Shown here piece by piece: positions 9,811 through 18,484 of a stretch of 29,322 nt of DNA. The DNA is from Spongospora subterranea (lineage: Eukaryota; Endomyxa; Phytomyxea; Plasmodiophorida; Plasmodiophoridae). Both the position numbers and the translations under genes were made by a program. Under the pieces are notes generated by a model. The model saw only the letters and a list, made by a program, of their open reading frames with translations. It had not been told where the DNA came from and did not search any database. Position 1 is the stretch's first letter, and each line of letters opens with the position of its first letter. Location of the stretch: assembly GCA_900404475.1 (NCBI GenBank), contig OUQQ01000162.1:1329-30650 (forward strand), in the 5' to 3' direction.

Positions 9811-9891
9811 GCGTAAGTCAATGTCTGAGATGTTTGATCTTCTGTTCGAAACCCATCATCCCGCTGGTCATGCAACAAAGAAAGGTATCCC

Positions 9892-10264
9892 AATGGCAGG
9901 TTTGCCAACGTTTTCTTGCGAAATTTCCAAAGCTGAAGTCATCCAATACCAGGGGGCGATACGTGGGAATGAAAAATCTTGTTAACCTGTTGTCTAACGT
10001 TCTTTAATTTTGAGAAATCGTTTTCGCGTGTAACCATTGATAGCGACCTATCTCGCTGTAATGCCTTACTCCGCTTTTCAAAAGGAACTGCCAAGCGAAA
10101 AGCAACGCAAACTCAGGAACGATCCTTTGAACGGCTAATCAAGATCATGAAATCGTGGTACTGTGATCATCCATCTGTCTCCAGTTCTTGAACAATTGAG
10201 CTCCGACGTCAGGCTGACTTCAGCTTTGGAAATTTCGCAAGAAAACGTTGGCAACATTGCCATT
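9892..10264. mobile_element. Inverted-repeat (MITE-like) element, 373 bp
   Basis: Positions 9902-9941 and 10215-10254 are a perfect 40-bp inverted repeat (TTGCCAACGTTTTCTTGCGA onward). The arms extend outward 10 bp with three mismatches to AATGGCA on each side, enclosing about 273 bp with no transposase. The arms happen to be open in both directions (LPTFSCEISKAEV). No obvious target-site duplication flanks it, so the class is undetermined; a simple inverted duplication is the alternative. Confidence 0.6.
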
Positions 10265-10965
10265 ACTGAATTTTTTTTTTGCAAACCATGTAAATCGAAC
10301 AAGGCCGCGTGGTTGAACTCCATACCTTTGTCGTTCGCTCCCGCTGTGGGTCACACCTAAGCCCTTTCGGCAACCAAGACCATTCATCAGAACCGCTCTT
10401 CTCCACACGACCTCCAGCGCCGCCAACAATAGGTATTGTATCCCCGAGCAACCGGCGCCAACTTTGGAGTTGTTCTCCAAGTAATCAACGAATATAAAGA
10501 TTGATATATGGAACAAGTCGGGAAATTTTTAGTGCGATCTGCCCACACGCCAAACAATCAAGTCAAATGGTTTCATCTGACATGTCGGGCCTTTGACCTG
10601 TGTCAGTGCCCAAGACCTTAACCCATGTCATGGCACAATACAACCAATGCGGTGGAATCAGTCGTGTTCATCCGCAAAGTCTCCCTCTTTGTCTTTCGTA
10701 ATATGAAAGCCATCAAAGAACACCTATAAATAATCCGAGGCATCTGACGACATGTGGCTTACCAGTCCAGGCAATTTCAAGTCCCTGAAGCAACGCTCCC
10801 AGAATATCGCTATACCTTGAATTTGTTTTTGAAGAACACGTGAAATCCAGCAATCAATTCTCCTTATAAGCAGCCGCATTGGCGATCGTGTCTGATCGAT
10901 TTGGCGAAAGATCCTCGCTGGGCGTGTATAGATCTATTCTCAACCAGAAACAAATATAAGCTCCC
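10265..10965. other. Spacer with a short repeat of 9040-9065
   Basis: TGGTTGAACTCCATACCTTTG at about 10310 resembles TGGTTTAACTCCATACCCTTG at about 9040. Otherwise no gene or repeat was recognised. Confidence 0.35.
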
Positions 10966-10969
10966 CTTA

Positions 10970-11542
10970 TTATGTTCCATCGTCAAGAGGAATTACCATC
11001 AAGATCGTGAAGCGGCAGGAATGGATGTAGGTAGTCGTACGAACATTGTGAACTAGGAAGAACAGGAGTGATCCCGGTTCATAACCAACGGAATATCACA
11101 ATCATCACAGTTTTGGGAGGTTTATTGGGTGACGAAACGTTCTTAAACCCCTGTGGTTTGATCATTATTTCTACCCCATAATAGAGACAGACAATCCCAA
11201 TATATGATTATGGTGATGATCCCCCCAAAAGCACCATCACCCAATACAGAATCGACGTCAACTTGTCGTATTGCAACCAAATTAGGCGATGTGTCAGGAA
11301 CTAGGACGTCGGTTCGGCTGTGTCGGCGACGTTAGTCCATCAATAAGTACCGAAAAGGCCATGAGAGGACCATTTGTGGTGTGAATAATAACGATTTTTT
11401 CTGTATTGATGGAGTGAACAGACGGTTTTACTATCAATTATCAACAGACGACAATAACCAGAAACTGACAGAACAGCATATATCTGTGGGCTGAGGACGT
11501 TCAGAGCAAAACATCAACAAACTTTGGCATAATACAAGAAGG
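10970..11542 (-). repeat. Family 3' flank, gene C copy
   Basis: This is colinear with the gene D flank 16145-16697. Shared strings include GAAGCGGCAGGAATGGAT, GTAGTCGTACGAACAT, ATAGAGACAGACAATCCCAA and TGTCGGCGACGTTAGTCCAT. It is part of the same duplicated unit as the ORF. Confidence 0.8.
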
Positions 11543-11590
11543 AGGTTTATTGACTTCCATTGTTTCCAGACAGAGATCATTGGGGGTCAC
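11543..11590 (-). terminator. Conserved 3'UTR with AATAAA, gene C
   Basis: On the minus strand: GACCCCCAATGATCTCTGTC, TGGAAACAATGGAAGTC, AATAAACC. AATAAA is at 11546-11551. In this copy the ORF runs into the block, so its stop TGA is inside CCCCCAATGATC. Confidence 0.65.
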
Positions 11591-12407
11591 CATTCTCCGG
11601 ATTTTCATCAACGTGCGATGCGAAAACACGATCAATATCATCGATGAGCCTCCAGTAACCTGGAGCAACTGGGTATGGAAGTTTTGTGCCATATAACTCG
11701 TTGTCCCATTTTTGCTTAAGCTCAATAATATTCTCCTGGGTTAAACTACGCAATTCGGATATAAAATTTTGAAGGTCAGCAATCTTCGCGGGGGACTTTG
11801 ACCATCTCTCGTGTAATTTCTGCCGCATTTCGTAACATTTTTCAGAAAAATCAACGAGCTTGCTTGCAATATCTGCAGCTTCCTCATCCAATGGATTGAA
11901 TTCTATTTGTGCCTTCTTCGACCAGTCTTCGTTTTGTTCAAACAAAGCATCAATTTTTTGATAAACAGCGACAAGTTTATCAATTGAGTCTTGGCGAGCT
12001 GAGTGATAGTTTATGATCGCGGCAGTGAGGGCATCAATGTATTTTTGGATACCATACATCGTCTTTCCAGCGAAATTCGATTGGTATTCTGCTGCGAGCT
12101 GCTGAAAGGCCGTGATTTGTCCTGGTGTAGGGTCCTGAACGGCATACAGATTATACAATCTGGTCAATTCTTCAGATGACTTGACAAATGCTGGGTCAGG
12201 TTTGAAGGCAACTTGACTGATGATGAAAAGCGCAACGACAACGACGGCGACACCACCAACGATCAAGGGCCATTTGCGACGTTTTTTTGACTTTTTGACA
12301 GGATCGGGAGATTCCTGACCATGTGAGGCTTGCATCATATTGATAGGATAATGGCTTGGTGGGGAAACGGAGGTTTGACCATCGATCCCTGTCAATGAGT
12401 TCATCAT
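11577..12407 (-). CDS. Gene C: single-pass membrane protein of the unrecognised family
   Basis: This is a 276-residue intronless ORF. Residues 1-37 are the conserved Pro/Gln-rich head (MMNSLTGIDGQTSV, SHYPINMMQASHG), residues 38-46 are basic (KKSKKRRKW), and residues 48-68 form one transmembrane segment. FKPDPAFVKSSEELTRLYNL follows, then a charged helical domain with KYIDALTAAIINYHSARQ, two Glu/Lys-rich stretches likely to form coiled coils, and a lone Cys at EKCYEM. The end LPYPVAPGYWRLIDDIDRVF is followed by a 12-residue acidic tail lacking in D. The arrangement suggests a type II signal anchor with an extracytosolic helical domain. It is the longest intact copy and probably shows the ancestral C-terminus. 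Most N-terminal differences from gene A are synonymous, evidence that the protein is under constraint. The function is unknown. Confidence 0.87.
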   Translation of the reverse strand: MMNSLTGIDGQTSVSPPSHYPINMMQASHGQESPDPVKKSKKRRKWPLIVGGVAVVVVALFIISQVAFKPDPAFVKSSEELTRLYNLYAVQDPTPGQITAFQQLAAEYQSNFAGKTMYGIQKYIDALTAAIINYHSARQDSIDKLVAVYQKIDALFEQNEDWSKKAQIEFNPLDEEAADIASKLVDFSEKCYEMRQKLHERWSKSPAKIADLQNFISELRSLTQENIIELKQKWDNELYGTKLPYPVAPGYWRLIDDIDRVFASHVDENPENGDPQ

Positions 12408-12438
12408 AAATCAATTTTCAGGAACTATTTTTATGACG

Positions 12439-12492
12439 ATGTGAGAACCCCGTCCTGGCCGCTCGGCATTCCGCGATGCCGTGAGTGACCCT
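12439..12492 (-). promoter_or_regulatory. Conserved 5' block, gene C
   Basis: On the minus strand it reads CACGGCATCGCGGAATGCC, GGCCAGGACGGGGTTCTCAC and ATCG, ending about 32 bp before the ATG. It is shared with D and, more weakly, with E, B and A. Confidence 0.5.
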
Positions 12493-12549
12493 GTGTCATG
12501 AAGTCATCAGTCAGCATTTTGACTCTGACTCTGCGGCCTGACTCTAGAA

Positions 12550-12904
12550 GAAGCGCGCAGTAAAAACAATAGCTGGCACAATTTGCTAAGTGCGAGACCC
12601 CGCTACAGTGACCTTTATTTATTCAGCACAGACGAGAAAGTTCTTTTGTTGCTGTGGCTACGATATTTTCTTACTGCATATTCGACCTGGTCCTGCGTCA
12701 GCCTGTTTCCATTTTCCCAATGGACTTTATACGCATTGATATATCTGAAACCCTATTTGCAAACATGCGCATTAGTGGAACACTTCGTAAAGATAAATTA
12801 ACAATCTTTTGGAGATCTTTGAACGAATAGGTACAGTTTTTTCGTGTGAAAGCTTTAAACGCTGCCCACTACATCTCTAATATCATTGAATTCACAGTGA
12901 AATT
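12550..12904. other. Unassigned spacer
   Basis: Homology with the gene D upstream region ends at about 12550 (17695 in D). Nothing was recognised to the right until the transposase fragment. Confidence 0.35.
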
Positions 12905-13345
12905 TTGGACAGAACTGTATCAGAAATCCAGGATGCTTGACAACAGTCTCCGATAATAACTAGCATTGTTGTTCCTGAAAATCTGGCTGCTGTTGCAATA
13001 ATTCCACGGTTGCTTTACGAGATAGAGGGGAGTCCCATAAGCTACGTTCCGTAAAAATGGTAGAAGACCTTTGGCGTTCCCTGTGGTGTTCTCATTGGCT
13101 GACCGCTTTCTGCAAGAAAGCATCCATGGCGTTGTTGCTTGACATTTTACCATTATCTTGTACTGGTAGCACTTTGGCTTTCAGAGCGTTAGTCGGGAGA
13201 GCAAGGTGGTTCTGGGAGTTGTCGAACATGAATAAAGCATCGCATTCGGGATGCAGAATCTTGAAAATCATGCTAACCTTGTCGAGCTGCATCATCAGAT
13301 CAGAATTGATCCAGTAACAATCGGCGTTCTTGCTAGGTTTGATTA
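12905..13345 (-). pseudogene. DDE transposase fragment (IS630/Tc1-mariner-like, eukaryotic)
   Basis: The minus strand reads KPSKNADCYWINSDLMMQLD, then IFKILHPECDALFMFDNSQNH and ALPTNALKAKVLPVQDNGK. After a frame change come KGLLPFLRN and YYRRLLSSILDF. From memory this order matches a transposase-like family common in fungal genomes, with FDNS.NH holding one catalytic Asp. The N-terminal DNA-binding part and the terminal PELN.IE..WG region with the last acidic residue are missing, and about 20 residues are lost between the GGK-like and KGL motifs. It directly abuts the copia RNase H remnant. The family assignment rests on remembered motifs, not a search. Confidence 0.6.
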
Positions 13346-13429
13346 TTACAACTGATTCAGCATCGATGTCGCAATACTGAATCTGCTGTGCCGGTGACAG
13401 TTTTTAACGGGCCGTGACATTAGCACAAA

Positions 13430-13823
13430 AAATTGGAAACCATTAAGTTGCGTCCTTCGCCTTTTAGCATCTCCTGGGTCGCGGCTGACATGGCAATTAC
13501 TTCTGCTTCGCACCACTTGAAAACGTAGTCGACTTGCCGTTTAGCATTTCGGAATACCCGCTCACTGATATTCTGGAATCGACGTTTCCTGCCCAGTCGG
13601 AATTTGTATAACCAACCAGTTCTAGTTGCATCTGATTTGATCGCATAAACATCAGTCCATAATCGATTGTTCCGTTTAGGTATCGCAGCACCCTCTTCAA
13701 CGCAACTAAATGCTCATTCCCCGGATTCTGTACAAATCTGCTTAGCTCACCAACGGCGAACGCTATATCGGGGCGTGTTAATTGAAGGTATAGTAGGCTT
13801 CCAATCACTTGTCGGTAATTCAT
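13430..13823 (-). pseudogene. Ty1/copia RNase H and connection region
   Basis: The frame starts NYRQVIGSLLYLQLTRPDIA, typical of the copia RT to RNase H transition, then FAVGELSRFVQNPG, VLRYLNGTIDYGLMF, GYTNSDWAGNVDSRISVSGY and the start of KSTTFSSGAKQK. A stop and frameshift follow, with EVIAMSAATQE readable in another frame down to about 13430. The family continues with a further RNase H segment that is absent here, where the DDE transposase fragment takes over. DSDWAG has become NSDWAG, a change at a catalytic Asp position, so the enzyme is probably dead. Confidence 0.85.
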
Positions 13824-14275
13824 ATTTGCATTTTCATTTTTGATTCTTCCTGTTCTATGTCAGTCTTCGGAGACAGTTCTTTGCTCAATCGAATATTTTG
13901 TTCCATTGGCGTTGGTCCGGCTTGCTCTTATCCATGCCATTATTTGCCAAGATGTCGGGAATCTAATCCTATTGGTGTAGCAAGATTCCGTTTTCGTTCA
14001 TTCTTGTTAGCTGTATGCCCAAGCATTTCGTAACCATGCCGTTCGGATTATTTTTCGGAAAGCATGTTCTTAATTACGCGCAGGGTCTCTTGGTCTCCAA
14101 TTATTGTCATATCGTCGACCTATAGCGCTAGAATCGCTAAATTGTCCTTTGATGGGCCTTTCAGCATTATCTTTCCGCTTTCTCGAACAAGTGTCCACCC
14201 CTTTTCGTCCTTCACCAACGTGTTCCATGCTTGTACAAGCTGGTGTACAGATAGTAGGTTTGTGAGTCTAGACCT
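13824..14275 (-). pseudogene. Ty1/copia reverse transcriptase remnant
   Basis: On the minus strand QLVQAWNTLVKDEKGWTLV is followed by LAILAL, a TAG and VDDMTIIG. The TAG sits where the Tyr of the YVDD active site belongs. VIKNMLSEK and, after more frame changes, IRLSKELSPKTDIE lead to the RNase H part. The upstream half of the polymerase domain is missing, so PR and RT remnants lie almost adjacent. Confidence 0.75.
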
Positions 14276-14870
14276 TTACATTTAATGCTTTGACTGCTCG
14301 TGGCCAAGATTCAGTTGGGCTTTTAGATCTGTGTAAATTGTCGATTCATTCGCGAGCTCTATAGGCGTACGATCTGTCGAATATTCGTGCAGGAAGGCTT
14401 GCGTGCCTGTCATATGATGCGATCATGCTGAATCAACCAGAAACTCTTCGTTTGATCGGAGCGGAAGCCGGGTGTTTGCATGTTTTCGTGACGTCTTTAG
14501 GGAAGCCGATGTAATTTTCACCTGCGTTTTATATTGATGGAAATAATGAGATATGCGGCCGGAATCTTTTGGTGAGCGCAGGTGCAGTCATCGCCTTCGA
14601 AGGTGCAGTCATCGCCTTTTCGAATTCCGGTTTTGGTTAGGAAGTAGATACAGACCCGTCGTGTCTTGTTTTGAGTGTCTTCCTTCTGTAGTTTTTGCCT
14701 GTCATGGTCGATTTTCTAGCCGATTTTTTTGTGGGTAACTTGAAGAAGACATTCGAAAACTGAAGGTTGCCCACTATTAGCCTCAAAAAGCTTCTTTTTG
14801 TCTGTGCATATTGAATTATCAATTTTTTCGGCGTGCTCTTTAACCAGTTCACGTAGGTGCTTTGGAAGGA
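14276..14870 (-). pseudogene. Ty1/copia protease and possible Gag remnant
   Basis: At 14280-14450 the minus strand reads FLVDSA, a TGA, SHHMTGTQAFLHEYSTDRTP and IELANESTIY, the copia protease pattern with the usual Cys or Ser replaced by a stop. Upstream to about 14870 is a basic frame (NWLKSTPKKLI, KSARKSTMTGKNYRRKTLK) compatible with the end of Gag, but no zinc knuckle is intact. No integrase is seen between protease and RT, so an internal deletion is likely. LTRs were not identified. Confidence 0.6.
14581..14624 (+). repeat. 21-23 bp tandem duplication inside the copia remnant
   Basis: GGTGCAGTCATCGCCTTCGAA is followed at once by the same sequence with two extra T residues. On the minus strand it doubles the peptide KAMTAP. 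Confidence 0.8.
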
Positions 14871-15047
14871 TGCAGTGAATAATATGTTAATTGTGTAGTT
14901 TGATTTGTTTTGGCCTGAAGCATTTGTTCAAGACCCAGGTCATTATCATTTTGTCACATCCTTTAAAGAAATCAATCACATGTCCCTTCTCGAAAATCGC
15001 CGTTCCATTTCTTTTGAGATGTTGCTCCAATATTGTATCTAAGTTCT

Positions 15048-15059
15048 NNNNNNNNNNNN
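15048..15059. other. Assembly gap (12 N)
   Basis: There are twelve undetermined bases. The contig join here has not been verified by sequence, so relationships across it are less certain. Confidence 0.95.
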
Positions 15060-15134
15060 GTGTTCCTGTTTGTTTCTAATCCCAATTCAGTCAGTGTTCC
15101 ACCTGATTCTGTGAAAATACCATCGGCATGTTGA

Positions 15135-15238
15135 GATCGAAATTAAACCCGACCCAGATTTCGTCAAGGCAACCGTGATTTGACAAGCAATCTTAACCAA
15201 TATTCCACTACTCTCTCCCGCTCTAAATGTTGCACTTT
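15135..15238 (+). pseudogene. Gene family fragment (A/B subtype)
   Basis: IKPDPDFVKA is followed by a frameshift and a stop in the first frame, then DLTSNLNQYSTTLS in the next, matching residues 72-100 of gene A. Weak nucleotide similarity continues to about 15238. The transmembrane segment and most of the ectodomain are missing. Confidence 0.65.
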
Positions 15239-15829
15239 TCTTCCTTCCACAGCAGTTTTCGTGTTCTTCCCAAATAGAACTTGATGTCAGAATTGACAGT
15301 CACATTTTTGTGCATTGTCGGAAAAATCTGGACGCGGTCGTCATAGATTTTGCTGACTACGGAGCAACTGAATTTGCCTCAATATGCAGACGCTACAGAC
15401 GATTCAACGCCCGAAACAGTGAATGCCTCAGCGGAATTATTCAATTCTCGAGATCTTTCGGCGGATCCAGTTGAAGAACTTGATGAATGTGATCACGAAT
15501 ATCCAAACTTGCTAGCGATAACTGCACAAAATATTCACTGTTTCGATCGCATTTGCCACCTGATTCTCCGATAAAAAACATTATTCTGCTTTTGACACTC
15601 ATCGTATTGTTGAACAGACTCCAACCACCCCGCGGTGCAAGTCAGCTGACGTTGGCGGCCTCGAATCCAATCTCATAGGGGATTGCTCTTGCTGAAGGCA
15701 AAGAATTGTATCGTACAATGACGATCGGCGCCCCGATAGTTTTGAATCTCTGGGCTCATCGATTGACTGTCGTACGTTGACAAGAGGACATGCTTCATTG
15801 TTGAAATGCTGCCGCGACCTACCAAATGC
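15239..15829. other. Spacer with an acidic 74-codon ORF
   Basis: The ORF 15350-15574 (+) encodes an acidic peptide (TDDSTPETVNASAEL, DPVEELDECDHEYP). It shows no similarity to the family or to the transposons here. It could be part of an unrecognised gene. Confidence 0.25.
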
Positions 15830-16696
15830 GTTGATTGTTCTGTTTTGTTTTTCAGAAAATACTGTGGAATTTCAAAAGTTGGCCCCCAACTGTTGAAACA
15901 GTGATTAATAGGTGATGATTTGGTGTGATGTGTATTTTGTTGATACGATTCATCATATCGATAACTGACGCGAATAGGACAGAGCACGACAATAAGGTGC
16001 AAATGCGACATCTGTGAACAATATCAGTATTGAGCTGTGTGGGATGTTCGATTGCCGGCAAAACTGGTCATTACAACCTGAGGTTTCTAGAGTTGGCAAC
16101 ATAGGAAGGAGGAACTTGTAGGGCAAAGGGGGGCACCATTAACGAGCCCGACTGTTCCATCGTCAAGAAGAAATTACCATGCAAGAGCGTGAAGCGGCAG
16201 GAATGGATACAGGTAGTCGTACGAACATCGTGAACTAGAGAGAACAGGAGTGACATCGGTGTATAACCAAGGGATTATCACAATCATCACAGTTTTGGGG
16301 GGTTTATTGGACCCCTGTGGTTTGATCATTATTTCAACACTACGATAGAGACAGACAATCCCAATATATCATATGATGATTATCCCCTCAATAACACCAT
16401 AACCCAATACAGAATAGACCTCAACTTGTCGTACTGCAACCAAATTAGGCAATGTGTCAGAAATCAGGACATCAATTTGGTTGTGTCGGCGACGTTAGTC
16501 CATCAATAAAGTACCGAAAAGGCCATGAGAGACCCATCTGTAAAACTTTTTTTTCTGAATTTGTGGAGTAAATAGACGGTTGTATTATCAATTATCACCA
16601 GACGACAATAACAAGAAATTGACAGAAGAGCATATATCTGTGGGCTGAGGACGTTCAGAGCAAAACATCAGCATTCTTTGAAATAATACAACGAAG
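15830..16696 (-). repeat. Family 3' flank, gene D copy
   Basis: The right part matches flank C. The left part (15830-16150) matches the gene E flank at 24130-24440, with CAGTATTGAGCTGTGT, CCGGCAAAACTGGTCATT and TTCTAGAGTTGGCAA in common. It therefore contains the fullest version of the flank. Confidence 0.75.
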
Positions 16697-16738
16697 GAGG
16701 TTTATTGACTTCCATTGTTTCCAGACAGAGATCATTGC
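16697..16738 (-). terminator. Conserved 3'UTR with AATAAA, gene D
   Basis: On the minus strand: CAATGATCTCTGTCTGGAAA, CAATGGAAGTCAATAAACC, with AATAAA at 16701-16706. The stop codon TGA again overlaps CAATGATC. Compared with C, about 33 bp before the stop are missing. Confidence 0.65.
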
Positions 16739-17547
16739 GATGCGAAAAATCTCTCGAACCCCTGATCAATACCTTCGATGAACTTCCAAACATCTTGAGT
16801 AACTAAATATGGAAGTTTTGTGCCATATAATTCGTTGTCCCATTTTTGCTTAAGCTCAATAACTTTCTCCTGGGTTGCACTTTGCAATTCGTTCGCAAAA
16901 TTTCGAAGGTCAGAGACAATGTTCGCGGGGCACTTTGGTGCTGTTTTCTCGAGTAATTTCTGTTGCATTTCGTGACATTTTGAAGAAAAAGCAACGAGCT
17001 TGCTTGCAATATCACCAGCTTCCTTATCCAACGAATTGAATTCTTTTTGTGATTTCTTCGACCACTCTTTGTTTTGTTCAAACAAAGCATCAATTTTTTC
17101 ATAAACAGCGGCAAGTTTATCAAACGAGTCCTGGCGAGCTGAGAGAAAGTTCTTGATCGCGGCTTGGAGGGCATAATTGTATTCTTTGGCGCCATACATC
17201 GTCTTTCCAGCGAAATTCGATTGGTATTCTGTCACGAGCTGCTGAAAGGCCGCGTGTTCTTCTGGTGTAGGGTCCTGAACGGCATACAGATTATACAATC
17301 TGGTCAATTCTTCAGATGACTTAACAAATGCTGGGTCAGCTTTGAAGGCAACTTGACTGATGATGAAAAGCGCAACGACAGCGACGGCGACACCACCAAC
17401 GATCATGGGCCATTTGCGACGTTTTTTTGGTTCTTTGACAGGATCGGGAGATTCCTGACCATGTGAGGCTTGCATCATATTGATAGGATAATGGCTTGGT
17501 GGGGGAACGGAGGTTTGACCATTGGTCCCTGGCAATGAATTCATCAT
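16732..17547 (-). CDS. Gene D: single-pass membrane protein of the unrecognised family
   Basis: This is a 271-residue intronless ORF. The frame stays open a further 70 codons upstream to 17757, but those codons fall in the conserved 5' block that is non-coding in A and C, so the ATG pair at 17542-17547 is chosen. Residues 1-46 are almost identical to C (SHYPINMMQASHGQESPDPV), followed by KEPKKRRKW and a transmembrane segment at about 48-68. FKADPAFVKSSEELTRLYNL follows, then the helical domain with EYNYALQAAIKNFLSARQ and KCHEMQQKLLEK. A second Cys occurs in APKCPAN. The end LVTQDVWKFIEGIDQGFERF is diverged and the acidic tail of C is gone. C and D are the closest pair and lie in the same orientation 4.3 kb apart. 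The role is unknown. Confidence 0.87.
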   Translation of the reverse strand: MMNSLPGTNGQTSVPPPSHYPINMMQASHGQESPDPVKEPKKRRKWPMIVGGVAVAVVALFIISQVAFKADPAFVKSSEELTRLYNLYAVQDPTPEEHAAFQQLVTEYQSNFAGKTMYGAKEYNYALQAAIKNFLSARQDSFDKLAAVYEKIDALFEQNKEWSKKSQKEFNSLDKEAGDIASKLVAFSSKCHEMQQKLLEKTAPKCPANIVSDLRNFANELQSATQEKVIELKQKWDNELYGTKLPYLVTQDVWKFIEGIDQGFERFFASQ

Positions 17548-17578
17548 AAACCAATTGTGACGAGTTGAATAAATAACG

Positions 17579-17634
17579 ATGTGAGAACCCCGTCCTGACC
17601 GCTCCGGCTCTCCCGCAATCCGCAATGCCGTGAG
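17579..17634 (-). promoter_or_regulatory. Conserved 5' block, gene D
   Basis: On the minus strand: CTCACGGCATTGCGGATTGC, GGGAGAGCCGGAGCGGTCAG, GACGGGGTTCTCACAT. It starts about 32 bp upstream of the chosen ATG and is nearly identical to the C block apart from an insertion. Confidence 0.5.
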
Positions 17635-17698
17635 TCCGTAACCCTCTGTCATTTGAGTGTCATTTGTCATGGACGCATTCTGTGGTCTGACTGTAGCT

Positions 17699-17720
17699 GG
17701 CGCTACCGCTGGGTAGCGCC
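17699..17720. repeat. Perfect 9-bp hairpin with GCTG loop
   Basis: GGCGCTACC, GCTG, GGTAGCGCC, located about 150 bp upstream of gene D, where homology with the gene C upstream region ends. It could be an operator-like dyad or a rearrangement scar; no partner was seen. Confidence 0.6.
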
Positions 17721-18086
17721 ACTGCCTATGGTCACCAGCCATGCGGAGTCGACTCAATGACTCGAATCGTCACCAAGTTTTGCTGAGGGACTCGGAATCG
17801 ACTCCAACAAAACCTGGAGCCACTCCAATTCGGGAGGATGCAATTGTGATCACCTTTGATCACTTTGCACTTTTTGATCACTCACTGCGGAGGAGACCGC
17901 GTTTGAGCTGCCGGTACTGATCATAGTGTGGACAAGGAGAGTTTGTCGATAAACAGTAGATATACGGAGACTCATTCGGAGAGAGATTCCTTTCGAGCTT
18001 GTCTTCAGGGTTGAAACCTGAGGTAAACTTATCTGATACATTCGTTTCCAAAATATACGCAGACAAATGAAGCACTTCCAGATAAG
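17721..18086. other. Unassigned spacer
   Basis: Contains three closely spaced TTTGATCA/TGATCACT strings at 17845-17885. No gene was recognised. Confidence 0.3.
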
Positions 18087-18094
18087 GGTTAGTT

Positions 18095-18476
18095 CAGTGG
18101 AAAGTCGTGGTATGATCCCTATTTACAGATTCATCGAATCAAATTACCACACTTGCTGAACTTGAGCTCTGAATTTCGTACAGATGCATTTCTTTCTTTG
18201 TAAAGTTGCAAAATCTTTACATTTTTATAACTGTGTTGAACTATTTTCTACGTATTCGTGATATCTGAACGACTTGATACACCATAATTTTCATTTTCAG
18301 AAAAACATGGCCTCACAGCTCCGTAAAAAAGTCTTCATAGCCGGGATTATCTGGTTATAATCGTCTTTTGTGCTGCCGCCGACAGTTGCCCATTTCATCG
18401 GCCGCGGTTGCTCCCGGAACAGTGTTGGATCGTAATGTGAAGTTGTGTATAGGGACCATACCACGACTTGCCACTG
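18095..18476. mobile_element. Non-autonomous TIR element, possibly hAT-like
   Basis: The left end CAGTGGAAAGTCGTGGTATG continues ATCCCTAT. The right end, reverse-complemented, is CAGTGGCAAGTCGTGGTATG, then GTCCCTAT: about 28 bp with two mismatches. The element is 382 bp with no transposase ORF. Flanking octamers GGTTAGTT (18087-18094) and GGCTAACT (18477-18484) match at 5 of 8 positions with only transitions, as for an old 8-bp target duplication. CAGTG ends plus 8-bp duplications are typical of hAT. The inverted similarity also reaches into the flanks (GTTAG/CTAAC), so the exact ends are not certain. Confidence 0.6.
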
Positions 18477-18484
18477 GGCTAACT

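Noticed and set aside
16803..17195. 130-codon minus-strand ORF inside gene D
   Set aside because: It is the other frame of a gene supported by paralogs.
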